Positions 47,110 through 60,122 of a stretch of 64,000 nt of DNA are shown piece after piece. The stretch's first letter is position 1; the number at the start of each line of letters is the position of its first letter. This DNA comes from Proteles cristata cristata (Eukaryota > Chordata > Mammalia > Carnivora > Hyaenidae), in assembly GCA_017311185.1 (NCBI GenBank), contig JAESUZ010004906.1, forward strand, positions 496,001 to 560,000, read 5' to 3'. Under the pieces are notes generated by a model. It saw only the letters and a program-made list of their open reading frames with translations, did not search any database and was not told the origin of the DNA. A program made the translations under genes and the position numbers.

Positions 47110-49900
47110 TAAAGATTGATGCCAACGCTGCAGATTTAACACCCTCTGTGTTTCCCACGAGATCATAGTTTTGAATAATTCCTTAAAAAAGAGCAGAACA
47201 GTTTTCTAGTCAATCAAAACTGTAATCTTTCAGTCAACTTGCTTGCCACTAAAGCCTAGATCACCAAATTATGGACTGAATTCTACCCTTCACCCACTAG
47301 GTAGGTGTGTGACTGGAGAATGATAAGAAGCATTCACATTGTGCTTCCCAATTACAAAGCGACATAGCTGAAGGACTTTATTTGATTTTTCATGAATCGA
47401 GGACTCAGAATCTAAGTCAAAGATAATATAAAAACCAGTAATGAAAACATGGTATACCAGAGCAAAGTAAATCCTTATAAAAGATGGAAAACTACCAATT
47501 TAATGGGGTCAGTTACTCTAATCTCATCTCCAAATATTCCTTATTATTAAAAGCCATTACATAAAGATACATATATGAATTGAACAAAGTGATTCACAAA
47601 GGTGCCACAAGAATTTGTACTCCTGCCAGCCCACGGGAGGCCTTATGTTGAGGAGTAATTATGCGGAAGTCTAGATACAGTTTTCTGAACATGATTGTTA
47701 AGACTAAACTGGTTATACATGTCCAGCTTCTCCAGCTAGTCAGACATCCAAATAAAGACTAGGGAAATATGTATATTGTTTATGCACACTTGTACAGGGC
47801 TATAACAACAGGTACCTTTTATTGAGAACATCCAATTATTCATGATCCCCTACTACAATAGTACTAAATATTTTATCCTGTTTTACTCTCCTTTGTATCT
47901 GAGTCACCATCTTAGATTGTAATGTCATGTAATGTACATGACATTGTCTTTTAAGCCACCAGGATAGCCTTTAGTTCTGTGCTCTGATATACTAAGCTAG
48001 TAGCATTTAATTATGAAATTCTGGACATTCACAGTCAACTAGCAGAAAAGAAAACTTGAAGGTTTCTGTATGTTCTCTAACATGGTGCTTCTTCTCAAAC
48101 CTTATTGTGTATGTGAATCACCTGAGAATCTTCTGATTCAACAGGAATGGGTGGGGCTTGAGATCCTTCAGATCTAAGAAGCTCCCAGGTGATGCCAATG
48201 CTGTTAACCCATGAACCATAGTTATAGTGGCTCAAGATAAAATATATTAAGGGTCCCAGGAGATACTGTGGTCTAAGTAAAATTGCTTTCCCTGATATTC
48301 TCAATGAGTACCTATTGTATATAGCACTGGATGCATTTTAACCCAAACAGAAATAATTAACATCTTGTCCTTATAAAGATATAGAAATATATAATTTCCA
48401 CTAAATATCAAAGATAAGTAAGATAATATTTATTTTATTATTTTAGACAATGTTAGAGTCATCTTTATGGAATTACGAAAAAAACTTAGTGAAGGAAAAA
48501 CATGAAAGGCATACAAGAAATAAGTTGGAATAAGAAATTAAAGACAAAAACATAAGTTTCAAAGAAGTGATGTGGCACAATAGGACAGGAGTGGGAGTAG
48601 AAAGTAAGTAACAAAATGAAAGCAGAATTGGAAGGAGAGTTTTGGGGAAGGAAAGAGTCTTTGGAAGGGAAGAGAAAGTATTTTTAGTTCACATTTCAAA
48701 GGGCTCCAAGTAAGCAAACCAGTCAGTCATGCTGGCAACTTTCATTTGGCTTCCATTGTGTCCCTGGCCCTATTTCTGCTCAGTTCTGACAAGTTAAAGA
48801 ATATACATTCAGTCTTTGATGTACGACCGCAACTGTAACACCGACTGTATTATAATCCATTTTGCAGTCTAGTTTTGTGAAGAACCTCCCATTTATTCTT
48901 CTTTAGTCCCCCTTAAGGATATCCCTTCTGGTGTGTCATTCCAGTTTCTTACAGGAACTCCTTAATTTTCCACAAGGAAACTAGAGTTTTCCTCTCAAAA
49001 CAAAGCCCATATTTGGTATTGTAAAGAGAAGGACAAGATTTTGATGCATCTTATTTTAATTATTTATTATGAAGAAAGTCACTGTAATCAGCCTTTACAA
49101 AGCAGCTTATGTTAAAAGTTGGAATATTTGGAAGCCCAGTAAAAGAGTAATTTTGTTGTTGTTCTACACAACATAACCTTTCACCTAATTAAACAATTTA
49201 CCTGTCGGGGGAGGGACAACTGGACCTGGTGCCCAGGCCTTAAATCCTCCATCCCTTGAGGATCTCACTAATCATCAGTGCCACCACCACCCTTGCCCTC
49301 AGGGAAGATGTTGACGCCTGCCACTATTAGCACCCAGGCCTAGCTAAAGACACACACCCCTTTGGGAATTTACCACAGCCAGCTGAGTCCACTATGTTGC
49401 CCCCAACAATGTTTCCCAGAGGTTCAGGGCTAACAGCAGAGAATTATAAGATAATGAGATACAAGTAACTGCTTGTATGTGCCTTGCTCTTTAGAGCATA
49501 CAGAACCCCTTATCACCCCCCTACCACTGCACAACCCCCCACCCCCACCCCCCGCCATCCCCAGAGAGTACCAGGAAGAAGAGAACAGTTTGGGATGCTC
49601 TCTTTATTTTGGTCTTCTCAGGCGCTCTCCCTTCTTCTTTGGCAGACTTAGGAGCAAGTTCTCTGATGACTGTACAATCACTTCTTCACAACCTTGAACT
49701 GAGAAGCTTATCTGGTATGAGGGGAGGAGCCTAAAAAGATTACATCATGGGAATTGTTGAAGTAAAGTGCCTTGAGAGTTTGTCACTGCCATTTTCAAAG
49801 GAAAAACTGAGTAGCTTACAGTATTTTATTATTTTATTATTTATTTATTTTTTAGGTTTATATGGCTGTTAGCAAAACCTAACTCCTTAATTTTTTTAGT
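47110..49900. other. Intergenic, no gene seen
   Basis: Contains a MER5A-like element at 48075-48250, listed separately, and a C-rich run at 49515-49560. Short open frames look like chance. Confidence 0.5.
48075..48250 (+). mobile_element. MER5A-like hAT fragment
   Basis: GTGAATCACCTGAGAATCTT, TCTGATTCAACAGGAATGG and GCTCCCAGGTGATGCCAATG follow the MER5A order. Confidence 0.75.
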
Positions 49901-49954
49901 TAAAAATTTTAAAAATTGTTAATATTTTTTAACATATTTAATATATATATGTAA

Positions 49955-50418
49955 TATAACTTATTGTCAAATTGGCTAACATACAGTGTGTAAAGTGTGC
50001 TCTTGGTTTTGGGACTATATTCCTGTGGTTCATCGCTTACATACAACACCCAGTTCTCATCCCAACAAGTGCTCTCCTCAATGCCTATCACCCATTTTCC
50101 CCTCTCCCCCACCCCCATCAACCCTCAGATTGTTCTCTGTATTTAAGCATCTCTTATGGTTTGCTTCTCTCCTTCTCTGTAACTGTTTTTTTCCTCTTCC
50201 TTCCCCACATGGTCCTCTATTAAGCTTTTCAAGATCCACATATGAGTGAAAACATGATATCTGTCTTTCTCTGACTGATTTCACTCAGCATAATACCTTC
50301 CAGTTCCATCTACATTGCTGCAAATGGAATGATTTCATTCTCATTGCCAAGTAGTATTCCATTTATGTATAAACTATGCCTTCTGTATCCATTTATCAGT
50401 TGATGGACATTTAGGCTC
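49955..50418 (-). mobile_element. 5'-truncated L1 3' end
   Basis: Same feline L1 3' UTR type as 3916-4200 (TTATTGTCAAATTGGCTAAC, CCAACAAGTGCTCTCCTC) up to the ORF2 end (TTTCACTCAGCATAATACC, CAGTTGATGGACATTTAGG). More diverged; ends abruptly at about 50418. Confidence 0.9.
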
Positions 50419-50500
50419 AAAGCAAGACCAAACAACAGACAGCTTTTAAAAAGATCCAGAACAATCTATATGCCAATACTTTTACATGCTACAATTTCTT

Positions 50501-50720
50501 TTTTTCTTTTAATGTTTGTTTATTTATTTTGAGAGAGAGGAAGAGAGCATGCACGCAGGGGAGGAGCAGAGAGAGAGGGAGAGAAAGAGAGAATCCTAAG
50601 AAGGCTCTGTGTGGGGCTGTCAGTGCAGGGCTCAATCTCAGTCTCAAGAACTGTGAGACCATGGCCTGAGCTGAAATCCAGAATTGGATGTTCAACTGAC
50701 TGAGCCACCTAGGTGCTCCA
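50501..50720 (-). mobile_element. CAN-SINE
   Basis: Head CCACCTAGGTGCTCC at the right. Probable TSD CTACAATTTC at 50489 and 50732. Confidence 0.92.
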
Positions 50721-51039
50721 AGAGTTGCACACTACAATTTCAAAATGAAAAAGATTCTCAGAATGCATGTTATCTCATGTGGTATTAGTGGTCAAGGTGG
50801 AGATAGTAGTTATGGTGTGTGCTGCCTTTCTGCTGCTCATTTTCCTTAACTTTTGTCTTTTTGTGTTGTCTCCATTGGGAACAGAAGGCACATATTCTGG
50901 ATATTATATCTCTTCAATTCATGTGAGAACATTTGATTCTACATTTCTGGAGTTAGGTGTGATGCATGCCACCTTCTGGCCATTATTAAGAACGCAGCTA
51001 AAATGAAGAGGGAGGAGCATGAGAGAGAGCGAATTGAGC

Positions 51040-51235
51040 CTGAAAGCAGTGCTTTCTGAAGCCAGATACCCCATCCTCACCACAAGAACTACCTGTGGTG
51101 CTTGTTCAATGCAGTTTGCCGCACCCCAGCCCATACTCAACATGATTGGTGTCTCTGGAGGTGGAACGGGAATCTGGATTTATAGCAAGAACTGGTGATT
51201 CCTTTGCCCACTAAAGTTGGAGAAGCACAAGCTTA
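51040..51235 (+). mobile_element. MER5A-like hAT fragment
   Basis: GTGGTGCTTGTTCAATGCAG, GGAGGTGGAACGGGAATCTG and TAAAGTTGGAGAAGC fit the MER5A order. Confidence 0.7.
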
Positions 51236-51654
51236 GAGACATGCAGGATTTTTCTGCCCCTAATTAACTATATAACTTAGCTCTCTTCTCTTCCTTCCCC
51301 TTCTCCATGCTTCTATTGCTACCAGTGCCCTCTACTGAAGGGGCTACAGTTGTCCATGTGTCCTGATAGTGGGCACCAAAGCCTTTCCTGTCCTGACAGC
51401 ACAGACGCCATGGTAAACCCAACTCCCTGACTTATTTTTTGTATCATAATAAAAAAGAAAAAATATATTTTGCATTTTTAAAACTTAATTTCTTTAAACT
51501 TTGTCAAGTACTTTTGTGTACCTTATTTTATTGGTCCTCGAAGTTTACTTTCTATAGACTCCCTTCAGAGACCATAAAACTGAGTTTTCTTCAGTTTTAA
51601 TATGCATGTTTTACATTCCATATGCACAGGAGAGAGACATTTTAAAATTGAAGA

Positions 51655-51740
51655 AAATTCAGTTTATCATATATATTGCATTATCATATATATTGAATTC
51701 CATATATATATATCTAATTTATATATATATATATATGTAA
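51655..51740. repeat. (TA)n-rich low-complexity tract
   Basis: Repeated CATATATATTG and TATATATATATA units, strongly self-complementary. Confidence 0.9.
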
Positions 51741-52089
51741 AATGATGAATAGGGGTTGACCTCCTCCTCTAAATGATCAAAAACCCTAACGTATACTCTT
51801 TCTAGAGGTTCCTAGATTGTATGATTCCTGTTTGCACAAGTTTTAAATTTGCAGTAAGTTCCTCAAAGATATTCTTTATAATTAAAAGCTCCTTAAAATT
51901 GTTGGTGTTGTTATTTTTAAAAAATGCTACCCTGGAATTCCTGAACTTCTTCATCAGTCTAGATGTGGTCTCTGAATTCAAAGGATAGATGCACGTTGAA
52001 CATCAAGCTTGTCCTGGTAGGATGACTAGTTCTCCCTGTTATGACAATTTATTTATAATAATAGAGCATTGTTATGTATGCTAGCTTAC

Positions 52090-52440
52090 TGTTAATTCAT
52101 TCCATAAATATTTATTGAGTGCCTATTATATATAAGACACTATTCCAGAGGATACAGAAGTGAATAAAACATATAAAAATGACCTACCTTCTTGGAGTTC
52201 ACATTTTAATGGGAGGAGACAGGCAATAAACAATGTAAAGTATAGTAAGTCCTATGGAGAAAGTAATGCAGAAATGATGGCTAGGGAGTATTGAATGGTT
52301 TGAAATGATAAATAAGGCATTCTGGGAAGGCTCACTAAGAAAGTCATGTTTGAGGAAAGATGAAAGGCATGTGAGATATCTGGGGAAAGAATGTTTTAGA
52401 TAGAAGGCAATATAAGCAAAAGGGCTTTGAGAAGCAAATT
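52090..52440 (+). repeat. Ancient repeat, left part of a split copy
   Basis: TTCATTCCATAAATATTTAT, ACCTACCTTCTTGGAGTTCA, GGAGACAGGCAATAAACAAT, AAAGGGCTTTGAGAAGC. A common old mammalian repeat whose class I cannot settle. It continues at 53250-53545 and 53990-54210. Confidence 0.6.
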
Positions 52441-53250
52441 GTTTTCCCAGTTTTATTGACAAATCATTGATACACATCACTATATAAATTTAAGGTGTAC
52501 AATGTGATGGTTCAACTTGCATATATTGTGAAATTATTGTAGTAATAAGTTCAGTTAGCATCCATCATCTCATATAGATACAATAAAGAAAGCAAAAATA
52601 AAAGTTTTTCTTATAATGAGAACTCTTACGATTTACTCTCTTAAAACTTCCTATATATCATTCAGCAATGTTAGCCATAGTTTTCATATTGTATAGTACA
52701 TCCCTAGTATTTGTTTGTCCTTTAACTGGGAGTTTGTACCTTGACCCTACCCCCTACCTCACCCTTTTTCCAATGGACATCTCACAGTATTTTTCTTTTT
52801 CTGCCTGACTTATTTCACTTAACATAATGCTTTCAAGATTCATCCATGTTATCACAAGTGGCAGGATTTCCTTGTTTCTTATGACTAAATAATATTCTTA
52901 CACACACACACACAGACGTCACAGCTTCTTTATGCATTCATCTATTGATGGACACAGGCTTTCTCCATGTCTTGGCTATTGTAAATAATGACACATAAAG
53001 GTACAGGTATTTTTTTTTAATTAGTATTTTTGTTTTCTTTAGATAAACACCCAGAAGTGGAATTGCTGGATCATAATGTAGTTCTATTTTTAATTTTATG
53101 AGGATCTTCCATACTGTTCACATAATGTTTCTGCCAATTTACATTTCCACCAACAGTGTACCAAGCTTCCCTTTTCTTCACATCCTTACCACCATTGTAC
53201 CACCTCTTGTCTTTTTGATGATGACCATCCGAACAGGCGTGAGGTGATAC
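52440..53250 (-). mobile_element. Old L1 3' region and ORF2 end, inserted in the ancient repeat
   Basis: Minus-strand L1 text: TTTTATTGACAAATCATTGA, GTTTGTCCTTTAACTGGGAG, CTTATTTCACTTAACATAAT, CACCAACAGTGTACCAAG. Confidence 0.85.
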
Positions 53251-53545
53251 GAAAAAGGAATATGCATGGTGTATTCCAGGTTCACAAGGAGGCCTATGTA
53301 ACAGGGACTGAGAAAGTGAGGAGATATAGTAGAAAATGAAATCAGAGAGTTGACTGGGTGCTGGATTGATCAAGACATTATAGGCCGTTGTGTGGACTCT
53401 GAGTGAAACGTGTAGCTATTGATGGGTTTTTGGGAAAGAAGGGACCTGGAATGTTTTAAAAAGATTATTCTCAATCTTATATTAAGAACACACTGTAAAG
53501 GGCCAGAGAAAGAACAGGAAGAACAACTGGGAGGCTGTGGTAGAC
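53250..53545 (+). repeat. Ancient repeat, middle part
   Basis: CATTATAGGCCGTTGTGTGG, ACTCTGAGTGAAACGTGTAG, GACCTGGAATGTTTTAAAAA are in the order of the family at 52090. Confidence 0.55.
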
Positions 53546-53985
53546 CATTATTCAACAAACATTCACATTCCCATCCTCTACATTAGGTAGAATAAATTTT
53601 ACCCACCCACTTAAACTGGATTTGCTCATTTAATTGGCTTTAGCCAATGAAATGTGAGTGAAAAGTTACTGTATGCCAACCTAGAGATGAAGCTTTAAAA
53701 GACACAGCTGGTTTTCTTCAGCCCTGTTGTCTAAAGTGTATCTCAAGTAGTCAGTGTTCCTTTAGCCTGGGCACCGGAATGAGAGACATGCAGCAGACAG
53801 CAACTTGATCTGCATCCTAGAGCCAAGACAAGATGACCCAGCAAAGCTCAGTCAAGCACAGGAAAGTCACAGCAGATTTGTAGATTTTTGAGCAAGAAGT
53901 AAATTATGTTGAAAGCCACTGAGATTTGGAAAGATATTTTTTATGCAGTAAAGTCTGATTAATGCGGGTACTATTATAATAACTT
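53545..53985 (+). repeat. Old LTR-like repeat inserted in the ancient repeat
   Basis: TAATTGGCTTTAGCCAATGA and GAAAGCCACTGAGATTTGG; relative of 6100-6340. Class uncertain. Confidence 0.4.
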
Positions 53986-53989
53986 AGGA

Positions 53990-54210
53990 AAACAGTGATG
54001 GCAAACTAGAGTGAAATAGGATAGTTGTGGTAGGATAAGAATCTGGATATATGTTTGAAGGAAGGAAAGATTGAAAGAGGGACATTATCTGGGGCATGCA
54101 TAAAAGATCAGAGTTAAACTTTGTACATGTTAATTTGATATGCCTATTATATTTGCAAACAGAGGTGTCCAATGAGCGGTTTGATATTTAAATAAAGTCT
54201 TCAGGAGAAC
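53990..54210 (+). repeat. Ancient repeat, part before the L1 block
   Basis: AATCTGGATATATGTTTGAA and TGCCTATTATATTTGC continue the family order. Its natural continuation appears at 60358. Confidence 0.5.
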
Positions 54211-54894
54211 ACCACTTCTTCTGGCCATGAAAGATTAACAGTGACTGGATTTATTCTCCCACCTTTAGGAACTAGAAAGTTGGAAAACAGTGTTTCCAAA
54301 ACATTGGATAACAGGTCCTGGGCATCCTGAGAGAAGGAAAAACAAGGTGAACCTTATTGCCCTATTTTGGCTTGCCATCTGGAGGCAGCTTTCAGTTTTC
54401 AGTGGATGGAGGGAAAGCTCAAACAAAGTCTGGTGGTATAACTGAATGGAGAAGATAAAGACAGAAGTTCAGAGAGGCCAAGTAGGCTAGAATCATTTTA
54501 GGTGAGGGGAGGGAAGAGAAATAGAAAGAAAGGAGGAGGGAGAGAGAGGGAAAGATTGATTCAGAAATTTGCAGAGGCCTCTTGACCTTTGTCTGAGTAC
54601 TGATAAATGCATGTGAGAGAGAAAACTACCCCAGGTAGGGGAAAGGACCACTGAAAAGCAATAACCTAAATAATTCCTAAAGCTCACGTGAGACTGGGAT
54701 GAATTTGTATTTTCACCAGTCAGAGAGGAAAGACCTTGTGTTGTATGGAGCATTGGAGAAACTTCAGAAGGGTACCTTAGTAGTTAGGTAGTAGTGAAGC
54801 TAAATTAGAATTAGGCTAAAGGATGTTCTAAGTCTCCCTAATAAAGTTTAAAAATAAGCCTCAAAAGAGTTAGACTGATTCAAAATAACTGTGT

Positions 54895-55004
54895 GCCATG
54901 GGCATGGAGGAGGACACTTGTGGGGATGAGCACTGAGTGTTATGTGGAAACTAATTTGACAATAAACTATTTGTAAAAAAAACAAAACAAAACAAAACAA
55001 AAAC
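54895..55004 (+). mobile_element. Extremely short L1 3' end with 14-bp TSD
   Basis: About 85 bp of the feline L1 3' UTR (ATGAGCACTGAGTGTTATGT) plus a tail of A and CAAAA units. TSD CAAAATAACTGTGT identical at 54881-54894 and 55005-55018. Confidence 0.95.
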
Positions 55005-55791
55005 CAAAATAACTGTGTACCAGAAGAAAGCCCAACACTATTAAAAGGAACTCAACAAAATTTAGCACCCAATTATGTAAGGTCTCAATGTCCAGTATTC
55101 AGTAAAAATTACCAGAAATTCAAATGCAGAAACATGACCTATAATCACAAGAAAAATGTCAATAAATAGAAATAGAACTAGAAATTACAGTGGTGATAGA
55201 ATAACTGAAATTGGTTATTACAATTTACTTCATATTAACACAAGAGTAAGGGGAAACAGAATGTGATGAAAAGAGAAATGGATAATATGAAAAAGATCCA
55301 AATCAAACTTCAAGAGATAAAAAATACATATCCAAGATGAAGAATAAATGGGGTAGACAGACTAAGTAAAAACCTCAGAAGAAAAGAACAGGGCAATAGA
55401 AACCATAAAAATGAAGTACAGAGAGGAAGAAGATTGAAAGAAAAGTGAACAGACCTGAGGTACAATATCAGGAGATAGTAGATATTTAGAATTGAAATCC
55501 TAGAAGCAAGGTGGGAAGAGGGCAGAAAATATTTAAAGGAAAATGGCCAAATTTTTTCCAAATATGATGAAAACTCTGAGTGCACAGATCCAAGAAACCC
55601 AAGAGATCCCAAGGAGGAAAATTGTAAAGAAAACCACACCAAGACACATTATAATAAAAATTTAGGAAGCAATGATAAAAATAAGATCCTAGATCCTGAT
55701 AGTAGCCAGAATAAAAAAGACATATTCATATCAGTACTTTTTTTTGGTCAGAAACTATGCAAGACAGAAGACGATCCTCAGTATTAAAAAA

Positions 55792-55988
55792 AATTTTTTT
55801 AATGTTTATTTCTGAGAGAGAGAGACGAGTGTGTGAGTGGGGGAGGAGCAGAGTCAGAAGCAGGCTCCAGGCTCTGAGCTAGCTGTCAGCACTGAGCCCG
55901 ACGCAGGGCTCAAACTCACGAACTGCGAGATCATGACCTGAGCTGAAGTTGGACCCTTAACCAACTGAGCCACAAAGACGCCCCAACA
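55792..55988 (-). mobile_element. CAN-SINE with 18-bp TSD
   Basis: TSD AT(C/T)CTCAGTATTAAAAAA at 55774-55791 and 55989-56006. Confidence 0.95.
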
Positions 55989-56434
55989 ATTCTCAGTATT
56001 AAAAAAGTCAATCTAGAATTCTGTACCCAGCTTTCTGATTTTTTCACAAATGAAAGTGAAATAAACACTTTTCAGAAAAACAAATGCAGACAAAATTAGT
56101 GTCAGCAAGAAATGCTGAAGGAACTTATGCAGGCAGAAGGAAAATGATACCAGATGGAAATTTGGATCTTTATTATGGGATGAGAAGTGCCAGAAATGGT
56201 AAGTATATGTAAATATAAAATGCTTTATGTTCTTAGTTTTTAAGTCTTTTTAAAAGGTAAGGATTGCTTAAAGTGAGATAGAAATAACATATTGTTGGGT
56301 TTAAAACATATGTAGAAATAAAGTATGTGATACAATAGTTCAAAGGACAGGATGGTGAATTAGAAGTATCAGGTTGAAAGTTCCTCATAATGTGCATGAA
56401 ATGACTTATCATTTGAAGGTAGATGGTTGTGTTA

Positions 56435-56760
56435 GTTACCTATTCCTGAATAACAAATTACCCCAAATTTAGCAACTTAAAACAGCAGTGAACATTTGTT
56501 GTCTCACATAGTTTTGTGCTTTAGGATGGGCTTAGCTGGGTGGCACTTGCTCAAGATCTCTTATTAGGTTGCAGTTTAGATTAAAAGGGGTTGCTGTCAT
56601 CTGAACACTTTACTAGGGATGTAGAATTTGCTTCCCAGATAGCCAGGTGACTAGAAAGTTGGTGCTAGGTCTCGGCCAGAGTCCTCGGTTATTTTCTGTG
56701 TGAACTTTCCATAGGACTATTGAGTGTCCTCAGGGCCGCAGCTGGCTTCCTCAGTGAGTG
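56435..56760 (+). repeat. Old interspersed repeat of uncertain class
   Basis: TTAGTTACCTATTCCTGAAT, AAATTACCCCAAATTTAGCA, TTAGCTGGGTGG and GCAGCTGGCTTCCTCAG are common in mammalian genomes. I cannot name the family safely. Confidence 0.5.
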
Positions 56761-57079
56761 ATGCAAAAAAACCCAAAACCAACCAACCAAACAACAACAA
56801 CAATAACAAAACAATCAGTTGGAAGTCACAATATCTTTTTTACCTAGCTTAAGAAGCCACACACTGTTAGTTTTCTGTGTACTATTATTTACACAGGTCA
56901 TCTCTACTCAATGTGGGAGTAGACTATATTAGGGCTTGAGCATTAGAATATAGAGATCATTGGAAAACATGTTGCAAGTTGATTAACTCAGCTGTTAGAA
57001 TAACATATTGTAAACTCAAGAGCATATTCTTTAAGCAAAACTTTAGCAAATACAGTTCAACCATATATAAAAAAGGATA

Positions 57080-57765
57080 ATACATCTTTTATCCCAGTTT
57101 TGCTGAGAAATAACTTATATACATCATTGTATAAGTTTAAGGCATTAAGTATGATGGTTTGATTTACGTATATTGTGAAATAATTACCACAATAGGTTCA
57201 GCTAATATCCATCTTTTATAGCTCAAATATATTTAAAAAAGAAGAAAATAGTAAAGGAAATAAAATTCCTCCTTGTGATAAGAAGTCTTAGGGTGTGCTT
57301 TTTAACAAGTTTCCTAAATATCATACATTAGTATTAGTGGTAATTTTCATGTTGTATATTGCTACTACTTATTTCTCTTATAACTAGAAGCTTAATCCTT
57401 TTGACTACTTTACTTCAATTTCTTTTCCTTCCATTCTCTACCCCTGGTAACCATGTCTTGGCTATTGTAAATAATGCTGCTATGACCATGGAAGTGTGTA
57501 TATCTTTTCAAGTTAGTGTTTTCATTATTTGGATATATTCCCAGAAGTGGAATTGCTCAATCAATGGTAGTTCTATTTTTAATTTTTTAAGGATCCTCCA
57601 CATGGTTTTTCTTAGGGGCTGTACCAATTTACAGTCCCACCAATTTTGCACAAGGATTTCCTTTTCTCCACATCTATGCCAGAATTTATCTCTTGTCTTT
57701 TTGCTGTTGGCCATTTCAACAGGCATGAGGTAATATTTCATTGTGGCTGTAATTTGTATAGGATA
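57080..57765 (-). mobile_element. Old L1 3' end and ORF2 fragment
   Basis: Minus-strand text CCCAGTTTTGCTGAGAAATA, GGCTATTGTAAATAATGCTG, CCAGAAGTGGAATTGCTC. The ORF2 part still shows QNWWDCKLVQPLRKTMWRI, read in reverse, with stops beyond it. Confidence 0.85.
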
Positions 57766-57773
57766 ATACATTT

Positions 57774-57988
57774 TTCTAAAAAATGTTCATTCAGTTTTTT
57801 TTTGAGAGAGAGATACAGAATGCAAGTGGGGGAGGGGCAGAGAGAGAGGGAGACACAGAATCCGAAGCAGGCTCCAGGGTCCGAGCTGTCAGCACAGAGC
57901 CTGATGCAGGGCTCGACCCCACAAACCACGAGATCATGACCTGAGCTGAAGTCAGATGTTCAACCAGCTGAGCCACCCAAGAACCCCA
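57774..57988 (-). mobile_element. CAN-SINE
   Basis: Head AGCCACCCAAGAACCCC at the right. Short TSD ATAATAC at 57763 and 57991. Confidence 0.92.
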
Positions 57989-59896
57989 GAATAATACAAT
58001 TTGACTAATGAAAGTTCATGTCAGGAATTCAGTGTTGGTTTAACATTCAAAAATAAATAGAATTCACCAATTAACAAAAAATAAAGAAGATAAAATTCAT
58101 AATCACCTCAGTGGATTCAGTAAAAGCATTTTTTTTTTCCTCAAAATTCAACACCCAGTCATGATAAAAACCCTACAAACCAGAAATAGAAGAGAACGTC
58201 TTCAATCTGATAAAGGGCATCTACAAAATCCTTACAACTAATATCATACTGAATACTTTCTCTTGAAGACTGGCAACAAGGCAAGGGTGTCCATTCTCAC
58301 CACTTATTTACTATTTTTATTGTGATTTCTAGCTAGTGCAATATGATAAGAAAAAGAAGCAAAAGACATAGAAATTGGAAAGGAAGCAGCTTTTATTTGT
58401 ATATGACATGATCATCTACATTTAAAACAACAATTAGGGAATCTACAAAGAAGGTACTTGGGAGAAAAAGAAAAAGAAAGAACTAATACATAATCCTGCG
58501 AAGTAGCAGGATACAAAGTCAATATTCAATAAATTAATTGTATTTATATAAATTCACAACCAAGAATTGGGATTTGAATTTAATATAATAATAAATTTTA
58601 ATGGTGTTAAAGCATTTACTAGTTTTAAAATATGAAATATTTGTTTTATAAAATATGTGAAAGAATTATACACTTAAAAATATAAAATTTATTGGAAGAG
58701 AGTAAAGAAAATCTCGAAGATGGGGACATATACCAGGGTCACAGATTGAAAGATTAATTATCATTAAAATGTCAAGTCTCCCTAATATATCTGTAGATTC
58801 AATGCAATCTATTGAACCCTAGCACCTTTTATTATTTTGTAAAAACTGATAAGTTGATTCAAGAATTTTTATGCGAATTAAAAGTGCTAAAGTTGCCAAA
58901 AACAATTTTTGAAAAAGAACAAAATTTGAGAATGTTTACTATCTGATTTATAGTCTTACTCTGAAGTTTTGCAGTAATCAAATACCACGGTATTGGCATA
59001 AGAATAGATATATAAGAAAATGGAAATAAATAGACCATCCCAAAATAGATACATACATGTGTAGTCAATTTATTTTCAACAAAGATTTCAAGGTAATTCA
59101 GTGGGGAAAGGAGAGTTGTTGTAATAAATGGTGTCGAACAATTGGATAGCCATGTGAACCTCCTTAGCACACATTTTGTAAGAAATTAGCTGTAAGTGGA
59201 TTATGCGCCTACATAAGAGCTAAAACCAACTTACAGAAGAAAACATAGGAAATCAACTTTATAACCTTAGTTTGGGCAAATATATCTTAGGATACAAAAT
59301 GTATAAACCATACGTTCTTTAAAAACAAGGTGGTAAAATCAGATTTAATCAAAATGTAAAATTTTTGCTCTTCTACATACACTGTTAAGAAAAGGAAAAA
59401 GCAAGCTACAGATGGAAAGAAAGTATTAGTGAAACATATATCTGATGAAAAACCTGTGTCCGTAATAGAAGAACTCTTACAACTTAAAAATAATAAGATA
59501 AATATAGGACAACAAATATGACAGATTTGTAGACACTTTCCCAAATAAGTTTTATGAATGCTAAATAAGCCTATGTATGATGTTCAAAATTATTGGTTAT
59601 GAAGGCAATGCAAAGTAAGATCACAATGAAATATCCACATGTGCATATTTTTGGCAGCTTTATTTATAATAGATAAAGCTAGAAAGAACTCAAACTTTCC
59701 TTGAGTGGGAATGAATCAACAGATTGTTGTACATCAATGCATGGACTTTCCTAGCAGTAGATAGGAAGGAACTAATGATTGACGTAATAATATGAGTGGG
59801 TATCAAAAACTTTACGTTAAGTGAAAGGGGCCATTCTCAAAATATCACATAATGTATAATTCCATTTAAAGGAAGTTCTAGAAAAGACAAAACTCT

Positions 59897-60122
59897 TGGG
59901 GCGCCTGGGTGGCTTAGTCGGTTAAGCATTCGACTTTCACTTAGGTCACGATCTCACGGTTCGTGGGTTTGAGCCCCACATCGGGCTCTATGCTGACTGC
60001 CAGCTCAGGGCCTGGAGCCTGTTTCAGACTATGTCTCCCTCTCTCACTGACCCTTCCCTGCTCATGCTGTCTCTCTCTCTCGCCTAGAAATAAATAAAAC
60101 ATTAAAAAAAAATTAAAAAAAA
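59897..60122 (+). mobile_element. CAN-SINE, young subfamily, 15-bp TSD
   Basis: Near-consensus head GGGGCGCCTGGGTGGCTTAG. TSD AAAAGACAAAACTCT identical at 59882-59896 and 60123-60137. It carries CTGACTGCCAGCTC and the CCTAGAAATAAATAAAAC tail, as at 18321. Its B box reads GGTTTGAGCCC, one change from consensus. Confidence 0.96.

Noticed and set aside
57508..57771. 87-codon minus-strand frame
   Set aside because: Old L1 ORF2 fragment.
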